Source: Streptomyces roseus (GTDB lineage: Bacteria; Actinomycetota; Actinomycetes; Streptomycetales; Streptomycetaceae). Taken from it: 64,000 bases of DNA. The stretch spans positions 43,289-107,288 of the forward strand of contig NZ_LFML01000043.1 in assembly GCF_001044425.1 (NCBI RefSeq), written 5' to 3'. The translations under genes were made by a program, and so were the position numbers. Below, in pieces: positions 35,225 through 43,208 of this stretch. Under the pieces are notes generated by a model. The model saw nothing but the letters and a program-made list of their open reading frames with translations. It was not told the origin of the DNA and did not search any database. How positions within the stretch are numbered: position 1 is the stretch's first letter; each line of letters starts with the position of its first letter.

Positions 35225-36085
35225 ATGCAGACGACTGCATCCCCTCCGGGATCGGGGCTTTTACGGCGGACGCGGCTGCGGCAATTCCTGCGGGCGCGCA
35301 GGGAGCAGATCACGCCGGAGGAGGTCGGTCTGGTGAACGTGGAGCGCAGACGGACGCCGGGGCTGCGGCGCGAGGAGGTCGCGGCGCTGGCCGGGGTCGG
35401 GGTGTCCTGGTACACCTGGCTCGAACAGGGGCGGGACATCAACGTCTCCGAGGCCATCGTGAACGCGGTCAGCAACGCACTGCGGCTCGGGGACACGGAG
35501 CGTACGTATTTCTACCGGCTGGCCGGCCACAATCCGCCGCAGCCGACGGCGGGCCGCCGGTGGGACAGCGAGTACGCGCGGATGAACGCGCTCGTCGAGG
35601 GGTGGTCGCGCAATCCGGCGTACATCACCGACCGGTACGGGCGCATCGAATTGGCCAGCCGCTCGGCCCGTTCCCTGTTCCGCATCGAGGCCCGCGGCGA
35701 CAACTGCGTGCTGAAGTTCTTCACCGAGCCGTCGACGCGCGAGAAGTATCCGGAGGCGGACGAGGTGGGGCGCGGTCTGGTCGCCCAGTTCCGGTCGCAG
35801 TCGGCCCGGTTCCCGGAGGACCGGGAGTTCGGCCGGATCGCCGAGCGGCTGAGCGAGCGCAGCCCGCGTTTCGCCACGCTGTGGGACTGCCACGAGGTGG
35901 TCGGACCGAACCAGAGCCGGCGCAAGATCGCACTGCCGCGGGCCGGGGTGCGGGTTTTCGACCGCGTGGTGATGAGCGTGCCCGAGAGCCCCGAATCATT
36001 GCTGACCCTGTATGTCGCCCGGCCCGAGGCCCCATCGGCGGCGCGGCCGCGCGAAGCGGTCGGCTGCCACGCCGAGGCGGCCTGA
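35225..36085 (+). CDS. MmyB-type XRE regulator 2
   Basis: 286 aa, paralogue of regulator 1: XRE helix-turn-helix (about 20-95, with LRREEVAALAGVGVSWYTWLEQGRD) plus MmyB-like domain (about 110-265). Codon 13 (35261-35263) is TTA. ATG 35225 has GAGGTCGAGGA upstream. The two regulators flank the thioesterase gene and probably recognise the shared boxes, perhaps with different ligands or opposite effects. Confidence 0.88.
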   Translation: MQTTASPPGSGLLRRTRLRQFLRARREQITPEEVGLVNVERRRTPGLRREEVAALAGVGVSWYTWLEQGRDINVSEAIVNAVSNALRLGDTERTYFYRLAGHNPPQPTAGRRWDSEYARMNALVEGWSRNPAYITDRYGRIELASRSARSLFRIEARGDNCVLKFFTEPSTREKYPEADEVGRGLVAQFRSQSARFPEDREFGRIAERLSERSPRFATLWDCHEVVGPNQSRRKIALPRAGVRVFDRVVMSVPESPESLLTLYVARPEAPSAARPREAVGCHAEAA

Positions 36086-36095
36086 TTCCCCTGCC

Positions 36096-36116
36096 GGTGG
36101 TGTTCGCACCACCATG
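36096..36116. promoter_or_regulatory. GGTGGT-N3-ACCACC box, site 4
   Basis: GGTGGTGTT, CGC, ACCACCATG: eight of nine and six of nine matches to site 2. It lies 141 bases upstream of the ACP gene, at the head of the long rightward operon. Confidence 0.65.
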
Positions 36117-36256
36117 ATCAGGAGACACTTCCTCCGCCCGTTCCCGGCTCCCATGATGAATCCGTGGGACGCGGAGGGCATTCGATCCGCTGAATTCACC
36201 AGCTCCGATCCCGCAACGCGAAAGTCGGCGTTCCAAGTGATTCACGGAGGATTCTC

Positions 36257-36499
36257 ATGGATGTTTCGATCGTCAGCCGGATGGTCGTTGTCCTGGGCGA
36301 GCTGGACGTGCCGACGGCGGATGTCACGCCGGACACCACGTTCGAGGCCATGGAGATCGACTCGCTGCTGCTGGAAGAACTGGCGCTGCGACTGCAGAAG
36401 ACGTTCGGCGTCGAGATCGAGATGGGTGAACTCGTCCCCGAGCAGACCGTGGCGGAGGCGGCCGCGGTGATCGCGTCCAAGGGCGTCGCCGTCGCCTGA
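36257..36499 (+). CDS. Acyl carrier protein
   Basis: 80-aa ACP. The phosphopantetheine serine is S36 in MEIDSLLLEEL, in the expected place at the start of helix 2; acidic helix surface and length are normal. ATG 36257 follows CGGAGG. It would carry the acyl chain built by the KAS III and be the substrate of the AfsA-like protein and the thioesterase. MmyA is the equivalent in methylenomycin loci. Confidence 0.93.
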   Translation: MDVSIVSRMVVVLGELDVPTADVTPDTTFEAMEIDSLLLEELALRLQKTFGVEIEMGELVPEQTVAEAAAVIASKGVAVA

Positions 36500-36612
36500 C
36501 GCCCTTCCCGACGCACCGACCCGCACCACATTTCCCGAACTCCCGCATTCGCGCATTCGCGCACTCCCCTTCACCCATTCACGTATTCACGTATTCACGA
36601 AAGGGCACACCC
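36500..36612 (+). other. Spacer after the ACP gene
   Basis: Short spacer with several copies of an ATTCGCGCA / ATTCACGTA-like 9-base unit at about 36547-36602 directly upstream of the next gene. No terminator is visible, so the ACP and following genes may be one transcript. Confidence 0.4.
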
Positions 36613-37233
36613 ATGTCTGCCACCCTGCTCGTCCTCAATGAAGTCGCCGTGGCCCCGGGCCGGCTGGACCAGGTCCTCGCCGAGTGGAACCGGCTGCACC
36701 TGAAGGAGCCCGTGCCGGGCCGCGCGCTGTACGTCAGCGTGGACGACGGCAACGTCCTGGAGATCACGCCGGTCGGGGACCTCTCCGAGCTGGACGGCCT
36801 GAACGCGGGCTGGAAGCAGCTCTGGGAGGCCGTCTCGGACGACCTCGTGACCGACTTCCGGCGCCACCTGCTGGAGTTCGTCGAGGCGCCCAAGGACACC
36901 GCCGACCCGCTGCCGCAGACGCCGTACGTGCAGCTGCGCTACATCGAGGTGAAGCCGAGCCAGTACGCCGCGTACCGCGCATGGCGCGAGAACACCATCT
37001 TCGACGTCGTCCGGCGCGCGGACGAGGTGCAGACCTTCCTCGCCTACCACTCGCTGATCAGCTCGCAGCCGGGCGTGATGTTCGTGTCCGGCTTCGAGGT
37101 CGAACCGGCTGCCTACCAGGCCGTCTTCACCTCGCCGGAGTACCAGGAGATCGTCCGCCAGGCGGGCGACCGCTACATCGTCGGCGGCGAGAGCGGTCTC
37201 TACACCCGCGTCTACAAGCGCGCCGATGTCTGA
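36613..37233 (+). CDS. Antibiotic biosynthesis monooxygenase-like (ferredoxin-like) protein
   Basis: 206 aa in two ferredoxin-like halves (about 1-95 and 105-200), a layout like dimeric alpha/beta barrel ABM or EthD-type proteins fused in tandem. No cofactor motif is expected in this family, whose members act as cofactor-free oxygenases, cyclases or isomerases on polyketide intermediates. ATG 36613. Its end overlaps the next gene by 8 bases, so it belongs to the long operon. Confidence 0.5.
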   Translation: MSATLLVLNEVAVAPGRLDQVLAEWNRLHLKEPVPGRALYVSVDDGNVLEITPVGDLSELDGLNAGWKQLWEAVSDDLVTDFRRHLLEFVEAPKDTADPLPQTPYVQLRYIEVKPSQYAAYRAWRENTIFDVVRRADEVQTFLAYHSLISSQPGVMFVSGFEVEPAAYQAVFTSPEYQEIVRQAGDRYIVGGESGLYTRVYKRADV

Positions 37234-38065
37234 GAAGTACGAGCTCTCCCTCACCACCCAGGGCCCCCTGTACCCGCCGAGCGAGGTCATGGACGGCGAC
37301 GGAAACTTCGTGGTGGTGGGCATGATCAACCGACCCACCGCCGACGGAGGGGCCGCGCCCGAGTGGGGCGCGGCCGTGGTCTCGCCGGCCGGCCCGGTCC
37401 CCGAGTTCGGCCGCCTCGCGCCCTACACGGTGGTGCGCGAGCTGGACACCGAACCCGGCGGGGCGGACCGGGACATCGTCCTCCACACGCTGCCGCTGCC
37501 CCTGCCGTGCAACAACTACCCGATGGTGTTCGCGCCGGAGCAGCTGCCGGACGCCGACCGGGTGCGGCGCCCGAGCCACGCCTTCCACGAGGTGCCGATC
37601 CCGGACCTGCGGGCCGAGGACGGTCCGAAGGTCACCGAGCCGGTGACCTTCGGACGGTGGATGGAGGCGAGCGGAACCCTGGAGGTGGCCGTCACTCCCG
37701 ACGGCCGGTCCGGGACCTTCGACTTCGACTTCTCCCGCCTCGTGCCGAACAGCGTCTACACGGTGATGTCGCTGCGCGCCCGCGACCTGGATCCGTCCGG
37801 CCCCACCCGGCCGGGCCCGCTCGGGGTGCCGAACGTCTTCACCACGGACGCGGACGGCTCCGGCCGCTACCACGCCACGATGCCGGACCCGTTCCCGGAC
37901 CCGGAGCTGCCCGGCGCCAACCGGATCATCAACGTCGTCGTGCTGTGGATGAGCTACCAGCGCAGTTACGGCGGCGCCATCGGGGAGTTCGGCCTCGGCG
38001 GGGACATCCACGCCCATCTGAAACTGCGCGGCCCCTCCTTCGGGGACCTGCGCACCACACCCTGA
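37226..38065 (+). CDS. Conserved-looking protein of unknown function
   Basis: 279 aa, no recognised motif and no membrane segment. It has a beta-rich look with repeated Pro-Asp turns (PNVFTTDADGSGRYHA, MPDPFPDPELPGANR) suggestive of an extracellular-type beta-sandwich, but no signal peptide. It overlaps the preceding gene by 8 bases and is 12 bases from the tautomerase gene. I do not recognise a family. Confidence 0.7.
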   Translation: MSEKYELSLTTQGPLYPPSEVMDGDGNFVVVGMINRPTADGGAAPEWGAAVVSPAGPVPEFGRLAPYTVVRELDTEPGGADRDIVLHTLPLPLPCNNYPMVFAPEQLPDADRVRRPSHAFHEVPIPDLRAEDGPKVTEPVTFGRWMEASGTLEVAVTPDGRSGTFDFDFSRLVPNSVYTVMSLRARDLDPSGPTRPGPLGVPNVFTTDADGSGRYHATMPDPFPDPELPGANRIINVVVLWMSYQRSYGGAIGEFGLGGDIHAHLKLRGPSFGDLRTTP

Positions 38066-38077
38066 GAGGCCCCACTC

Positions 38078-38296
38078 ATGCCCATCATCTCCGTCACCAC
38101 CTGGGACGGTCAGGACGACGCCCAGAGCCGGGAGCTCATGGAAGAGCTGACCCGGACCGTCAGGAAGGTCACCGGAGCCCCTCTGGACAAGATCACGGTC
38201 TACATCCAGGAGGTGCCGCGCAACCGCTGGACCGAGGGCGGGGCCCTGGGCAGCGACCCGGAGTTCCCGGTGCTGAGCCGGCGCCTCACCGAATGA
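38078..38296 (+). CDS. 4-oxalocrotonate tautomerase-like protein
   Basis: 72-aa member of the tautomerase superfamily. The catalytic Pro is residue 2, exposed as P1 after Met removal (MPIISVTTW), and the DKITVYIQEVPRNRW core holds the typical arginine. It catalyses keto-enol or double-bond shifts in small acids, and could shape an enone or butenolide in this pathway. ATG 38078, 12 bases after the previous stop. Confidence 0.88.
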   Translation: MPIISVTTWDGQDDAQSRELMEELTRTVRKVTGAPLDKITVYIQEVPRNRWTEGGALGSDPEFPVLSRRLTE

Positions 38297-38336
38297 CGTG
38301 ACCCCACCACCACCCGAACAGGAAAGGTCGAAAGCC

Positions 38337-39209
38337 ATGTCCGTGCCCATGCCCCACGAGTCGTCCCAGGCCACCGATGCCAAGCCCGGCACGCTGTTCC
38401 TCGTGGGCGACGTGTTCGCCGAGTTCGCCCACCACGAGGGCGTGTTCACCGTCTCGCAGCTGGCCCGCCTGATCCGGAACGGGACGTTCCCCGAGAGCGC
38501 GGCCGACGGGGCCCGCGTGAGCGTGGGGCAGGGCGTCTCCCTGTTCGACGTGCAGTACGTACGCGACACCCTGGCCCGGCGCGGGCTGACGGACCTGGTC
38601 GTCATCGACGACCAGGCGCTGCACACCCGCGCCGGCCGGGAGATCGCCCACAAGCACCGCCCCGAGAACGTGCTGATATCCGAGCCGCGTCCGGTCGGCG
38701 ACGACTGGTACGAGGCGGACCTGCTGGTGGACGGCGACAACGAGGTGATGTCCGACCACCTCACCGGACAGCACATGCAGGGGATGCTGGCCACCGAGGC
38801 GGGCCGGCAGATGTTCATAGCGGTCGCCGAGCAGTTCTACCTCCCGCCCGAGGCGGTCGGCAGCAGCTACTTCGTCATCGACTCCTTCGCGACCCGGTAC
38901 CGCAACTTCCTCTTCCCGCTCCCCGCGGTGGTGCGCTGCCGCGTCCTGGCCCACCGCACCCCGCACCGCACCCGGATGACCTTCCACTGCGAACTGTCCG
39001 TGAGCCAGGGCGGGTCGGAGACCGCGGGCATGGAGGTCCGCTTCACCGCATTCGACACCCAGGTCTCCCACGCCAAGGAGACGCGGGCGGCCCAGCGTTC
39101 CCTCCAGGACGGGGTGGCGCTGGCCGCGGCGGCCGCCGCCGCCGAGGCGGCGGCTCCGGCCCGCGCGGAGGTCCGTACCGAGGTCCGCACGGAGGTCCGT
39201 GCGTCATGA
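38337..39209 (+). CDS. AfsA-like hotdog-repeat protein
   Basis: 290 aa with two AfsA hotdog repeats (about 45-130 and 170-250); the conserved HKHRPENVLI segment at about 102-111 is the AfsA signature. AfsA and MmfL join a 3-oxoacyl-ACP with dihydroxyacetone phosphate, giving phosphorylated butenolides for A-factor or furan signals; AvrD-like MmyD is related in methylenomycin synthesis. The tail (about 260-290) is Ala-rich with three Glu-Val-Arg-Thr repeats. ATG 38337 follows GGAAAGG. Overlaps the next gene by 4 nt. Confidence 0.82.
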   Translation: MSVPMPHESSQATDAKPGTLFLVGDVFAEFAHHEGVFTVSQLARLIRNGTFPESAADGARVSVGQGVSLFDVQYVRDTLARRGLTDLVVIDDQALHTRAGREIAHKHRPENVLISEPRPVGDDWYEADLLVDGDNEVMSDHLTGQHMQGMLATEAGRQMFIAVAEQFYLPPEAVGSSYFVIDSFATRYRNFLFPLPAVVRCRVLAHRTPHRTRMTFHCELSVSQGGSETAGMEVRFTAFDTQVSHAKETRAAQRSLQDGVALAAAAAAAEAAAPARAEVRTEVRTEVRAS

Positions 39210-39958
39210 CCGACCACCTGCCCGGCTACCTGGCCGACTACGTCCGCGCGTCCCTGTCCGGGACGGACCCGTCCCCGTCCGGGACGGACCGGCCCTACAT
39301 CGTCTTCAGCGACGTCGACGAGACGCTGATCACCGTCAAGAGCATGTTCGACTTCCTCCACTACCAGCTGGTGCGCCGGCACGGCGCGGCCGGCGAGGAG
39401 GAGTACGAGCGGATCACGGCGGTGATCGGCCGCCGGGCGGCCGACGGCGCCCCCCGCTCCGACATCAACCGCTTCTACTACGGCCAGTACGCGGGCGAGT
39501 CCGTGGAGACGATCACCCGGCTGGCGGACGACTGGTTCACCGAACGCACCACCTCCACCCGGGGCTTCTACATCGACTCCACGCGCCGGGCGCTGCGCGA
39601 ACACCGGGCGGCCGGGGCGGCCCTGGTCCTGGTCTCCGGCTCCTTCCCGCCGCTCCTGGAACCGCTGGCGCGCGAGATCGGCGCGGAGACGGTGCTGTGC
39701 ACCCGTCCGCTGACCGAGGACGGCCGCTACACCGGCGAGGTCGCCACCCCCGTCATCGGCGAGGGCAAGCGCGCCGCGGTCCTCGCCCACCTGGCGGCGC
39801 GGCCCGCCGTCGACCCGCGCGACTGCTTCGCGTACGGGGACCACCTCTCCGACGTGCCGATGCTCGAACTCGTGGGGCATCCGGTGGCCGTGGGCGAGGA
39901 CCCCGAGCTGCGGGCGCACCTGGCGGCCCGCCGCCCCGAGACCACCGCCACGCGATGA
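39206..39958 (+). CDS. HAD-IB family phosphatase
   Basis: 250 aa SerB-like haloacid-dehalogenase phosphatase. The nucleophile pair is D36/D38 in VFSDVDET, motif II is VLVSGSF and motif III-IV is YGDHLSDVPM. Next to an AfsA-like gene, it can be expected to dephosphorylate a phosphorylated butenolide or furan, as MmfP does. It starts within an ATGA overlap and ends with another, so AfsA-like, HAD and kinase genes are tightly coupled. Confidence 0.88.
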   Translation: MTDHLPGYLADYVRASLSGTDPSPSGTDRPYIVFSDVDETLITVKSMFDFLHYQLVRRHGAAGEEEYERITAVIGRRAADGAPRSDINRFYYGQYAGESVETITRLADDWFTERTTSTRGFYIDSTRRALREHRAAGAALVLVSGSFPPLLEPLAREIGAETVLCTRPLTEDGRYTGEVATPVIGEGKRAAVLAHLAARPAVDPRDCFAYGDHLSDVPMLELVGHPVAVGEDPELRAHLAARRPETTATR

Positions 39959-40584
39959 CCGGGCCCCGGTTCCACGTGCTGCTCGGCCCCGACGGGGCCG
40001 GCAAGTCCTCGGTCATGGCGCGCCTGGTGTCGAAGCTGCCCGAGTGGCGGATGGTCTCGACGGACAGCGCCTTCGTCGCCCCCGAGCACGCCCTGATCCC
40101 CCGGCTGCGCCGGGACGTCCACGAGCACCTGCTGCCCGGGCTCGGCGCCGCCTACTCCGCGGACTTCCTGGCCAGCGTGTTGCAGACCGCCGTGGTCCAC
40201 CTCAGGGACCAGGTGCGGGAGGCGGATCCGCGCGTGCCGGTGCTGGTGGACTCGTACTACTACAAGATCCTGGCGAAGTGCCGGATGGCCGGGGTCCGGG
40301 ACCGCGCGATGTACTCCTGGTGGCGGTCCTTCCCGCAGCCGAGCGGGGTGGTCTTCCTCGACGTCTCGCCCGGGTCCGCGTGGCGCCGCAGGGCGGACGG
40401 CGCGCGGCTCAACCCCCTGGAGTACGACGGGGAGGACGGCAGCTGGGCGGAGTTCGAGCGCTACCAGCGGAACCTGCGCAAGCTGATGCTGGAGGAGGTG
40501 CGGGAGGTTCCGGTCACGGTGCTGGCGGAGCAGCCCGACGCCGGCCGGGCGGCCGAGGCCGTACGGGAGGTGCTGACCTCGTGA
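39955..40584 (+). CDS. P-loop kinase (thymidylate-kinase-like)
   Basis: 209-aa nucleoside/small-molecule kinase fold. Walker A GPDGAGKS is at 11-18 and DSYYYKILAK at about 98-107 resembles the thymidylate-kinase DRY-like region. The real substrate is probably not dTMP, since the gene is embedded between a HAD phosphatase and a GH3-type ligase. A kinase and phosphatase side by side suggest transient phosphorylation of an intermediate. Overlaps both neighbours by 4 nt. Confidence 0.75.
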   Translation: MTGPRFHVLLGPDGAGKSSVMARLVSKLPEWRMVSTDSAFVAPEHALIPRLRRDVHEHLLPGLGAAYSADFLASVLQTAVVHLRDQVREADPRVPVLVDSYYYKILAKCRMAGVRDRAMYSWWRSFPQPSGVVFLDVSPGSAWRRRADGARLNPLEYDGEDGSWAEFERYQRNLRKLMLEEVREVPVTVLAEQPDAGRAAEAVREVLTS

Positions 40585-42275
40585 ACACCCGATCCGTCTG
40601 GCACACCCCCGGCCACACCGGCCGCTACCGCGAGCGGGTGTTCGCGGCGCGCGAGCGGCTCGCCGCCGAACACGCCGATCTGCGCGGAGCGCAGCAGCGC
40701 GTCCTCACCGACCTGGTGGGCTTCAACGCCTCCACCCGGTTCGGCAGGCGCCACGGCCTCGGCCGCGTGCTGACCGTGGACGACTTCCGCGAGGCCGTCC
40801 CCGTACGCGACTACGCCGACCACGCCGACCTCATCGAGCGGACGGCCGCCGGGGAGCGGAACCTGCTGTCGGCCGACGCCCCGGCCGTCTACTTCACCAG
40901 CAGCGGCAGCACCGGGGCGCACAAGAAGGTGCCGGTCACCCCGCGCTTCATGCGGACCACCTTCATGCCGTTCTACCTCGCGGCCTGGGCCCCGCTGATC
41001 GAGCACTTCCCCGACGTGCTGGAGCGGCCCGACGCCGTCCTCAACCTCAAGCACGACCCGCTGAGCGCCCCGCCCACCACGGGCGACGGCCGCCCCCACG
41101 TGGGCGCCAGCCAGGTGGACTTCGGCGCCCGCTTCGGCGAACCCCTCGCGGCCGAACCCGGTACCGGGGCGCCGTGGGCGGCGCTGCCGGTGGCGACCGA
41201 GCCCGGCGACCACCTGGAGCGGGCGTACCTGCGGCTGCGGCTGGCGGTGCAGAGCGATCTGCGGGCGCTGATCGGCATCAACCCGGCGATGGTCGCCGCC
41301 GTCCCGTACCAGCTCAACCTGTGGTGGCCGCGGATCGTGAAGGAGGTCCGGGACGGCACCCTCGGCGGTCTGCCGCACCGGGCGCCCGATCCCGGGCGGG
41401 CCGCCGAGCTCGAACACCTCGCGGAGTACTTCGGCACCGTGCGGCCCGCACAGGTGTGGCCCCGGCTGCGCGCGATCTTCTGCTGGACGACCGGGGTGGC
41501 CTCGCTGTACCTGCCCGCGCTGCGCGAGGAGTTCGGCCCCGGCGTCACCGTGCTCCCGGCGCCGGTCGCGGCCTCGGAGGGGCCGGTCGGCGTGGCCCTG
41601 GACCGGCACGCCTCGGCCGGCAGCCTCGTCGCCTCGGCGTCGGTGTACGAGTTCGTACCGGCCGATCAGGACCTGTCCCCGGACGCCGCCACGCTGCTGC
41701 CGCACGAGCTCGAAGCCGGCCGGGACTACCACGTCGTCTTCAGCCACGTGGGCGGCTTGTACCGGTACGCGGTCGGCGACGTGGTCCGCGTCGTGGACAC
41801 CTCCGGCGGAGTCCCGCGGCTGGAGTACGCGGGCCGCGGCGGGCGCTCGGACGCGGCCGGCGAGCGGCTGCGGGACGCGGAGGTGGTCCGGGCCCTGCAC
41901 TCGGCGCTGGCCCGCGGCGGACTGGCCCTGCGCAACGTGGCCTGCCGGGTCGAACCGGCGGCCGCCGCGGCGGAGACCGGCCCCGCGCACTACGTCTTCG
42001 CGATCGCCCCGCGCACCCCCTGGCACCAGGCCGAGACCGTGCGGTTCGCCGCCGCCCTGGACAGCGGCCTCGCGGAGCAGTCCGCCGGGTACGCGGGGGC
42101 CCGCGCGGCCGGCCGGCTGGCGGCGCCCTCCGTACGCCTGCTGGACGCGGAGGCGTTCGACCGCGACTGGCACGAGGCGGTCGGCGCCGGCGTCCGCCCC
42201 ACGCAGGTCAAGGACCGTCTCTTCCGGCAGGACGACGCCCTCTGGGAGCGCCTGACCCGGGTTCCGCTCGCCTGA
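40581..42275 (+). CDS. GH3-type acyl-acid amido synthetase
   Basis: 564 aa of the GH3/JAR1 adenylating family. The ATP motif YFTSSGSTGAHKKVP is at about 110-124 and the later YRYAVGDVV motif fits the C-terminal hinge region. GH3 enzymes adenylate a carboxylic acid and attach an amine, commonly an amino acid. Such a gene is unusual in Streptomyces clusters; here it could join the acyl unit to an amino acid or peptide. GTG 40581 overlaps the kinase stop (GTGA). Confidence 0.88.
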   Translation: MNTRSVWHTPGHTGRYRERVFAARERLAAEHADLRGAQQRVLTDLVGFNASTRFGRRHGLGRVLTVDDFREAVPVRDYADHADLIERTAAGERNLLSADAPAVYFTSSGSTGAHKKVPVTPRFMRTTFMPFYLAAWAPLIEHFPDVLERPDAVLNLKHDPLSAPPTTGDGRPHVGASQVDFGARFGEPLAAEPGTGAPWAALPVATEPGDHLERAYLRLRLAVQSDLRALIGINPAMVAAVPYQLNLWWPRIVKEVRDGTLGGLPHRAPDPGRAAELEHLAEYFGTVRPAQVWPRLRAIFCWTTGVASLYLPALREEFGPGVTVLPAPVAASEGPVGVALDRHASAGSLVASASVYEFVPADQDLSPDAATLLPHELEAGRDYHVVFSHVGGLYRYAVGDVVRVVDTSGGVPRLEYAGRGGRSDAAGERLRDAEVVRALHSALARGGLALRNVACRVEPAAAAAETGPAHYVFAIAPRTPWHQAETVRFAAALDSGLAEQSAGYAGARAAGRLAAPSVRLLDAEAFDRDWHEAVGAGVRPTQVKDRLFRQDDALWERLTRVPLA

Positions 42276-42351
42276 CCCTGCCCCCCCCAAGTCCGTCACC
42301 CGCCACCCGAGTCGGCCGTCCGGCACCCGCACCCCCGTCCAAGGAGCCACC

Positions 42352-43206
42352 ATGCCCGTGCTCAATCCCGTCGAACGGACCGCCCTGCTCACCGCCGCCC
42401 TGCGGGCGGCCGAGACCCGCCGCGCGGACCGGCTGTACGAGGACCCGTACGCCGCCGCGCTCGTCGGCGAGGCCGGCCCGGAGCTGCTCGCCGAGATCCG
42501 GGCGGCGACGTTCCCTCCCGACCGGCCGCGGACCCTGCCCAGCACCCCCGACTACAACGCCATCCGCACCCGCTTCTTCGACGACCTGCTCCAGGAGGCG
42601 GCCCAGGACCCGGCCACGACCCAGCTCGTGCTGGCCCCGGCCGGCATGGACTCGCGCGCCTACCGGCTCCCGTGGCCCGGCCACATCCGGTACTTCGAGG
42701 TCGACCGCCCGGCGGTGCTCGACTTCAAGGCCGGGCGGCTGGGGGAGGTGGAGCCCCGGGTCGACCACCGTACGGTCGCCGTTGACCTCACCGCCGACGA
42801 CTGGGAGGAACGCCTCCTCGCGTCCGGCTACGACCCCGCCCTCCCCTCGGCGTGGCTGCTGGAGGGGCTGCTCTACTACATCCCCGAGGCCGACGCGCAC
42901 CGGATGCTGGAGCGGGTCGCCGCCCTCTGCGCGCCCGGCAGCCGGATCGCCGCCGACATCGTCAACGGCGCCGCCCTGACCCTGCCCCACATGCGCGGCC
43001 TGCTGGACGTGTTCGCGGGCTGGGGGTGCCCGTGGGTGTTCGGCACCGACGAGCCGGAAGCCCTGTTCGAGCGGTACGGGTTCGACGTGCGGGCCGTCCA
43101 GCCGGGCGAGCCCGGGGCCGACTTCGGGCGGTGGCCGGACCCGGTGCCGCCGCGCGCCGTGAAAGACGTGCGACGGGTGTTCTTCGTGCACGGCCGGCGT
43201 CGCTGA
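42352..43206 (+). CDS. Class I methyltransferase of the leucine carboxyl methyltransferase type
   Basis: 284 aa of the PPM1/TIGR00027 family common in actinobacteria: start VERTALLTAALRA, LAPAGMDSRAYRLPW as motif I with the Asp-Ser-Arg triplet, and EGLLYYIP. Members methylate carboxyl or hydroxyl groups of natural products. ATG 42352 after AAGGAG, 76 bases past the GH3 gene. Confidence 0.88.
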   Translation: MPVLNPVERTALLTAALRAAETRRADRLYEDPYAAALVGEAGPELLAEIRAATFPPDRPRTLPSTPDYNAIRTRFFDDLLQEAAQDPATTQLVLAPAGMDSRAYRLPWPGHIRYFEVDRPAVLDFKAGRLGEVEPRVDHRTVAVDLTADDWEERLLASGYDPALPSAWLLEGLLYYIPEADAHRMLERVAALCAPGSRIAADIVNGAALTLPHMRGLLDVFAGWGCPWVFGTDEPEALFERYGFDVRAVQPGEPGADFGRWPDPVPPRAVKDVRRVFFVHGRRR

Positions 43207-43208
43207 CC

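Noticed and set aside
39955..40584. True thymidylate kinase
   Set aside because: Although it has the fold, core tmk genes lie elsewhere in Streptomyces, and the DRY-type and lid motifs are altered. Kept only as thymidylate-kinase-like.
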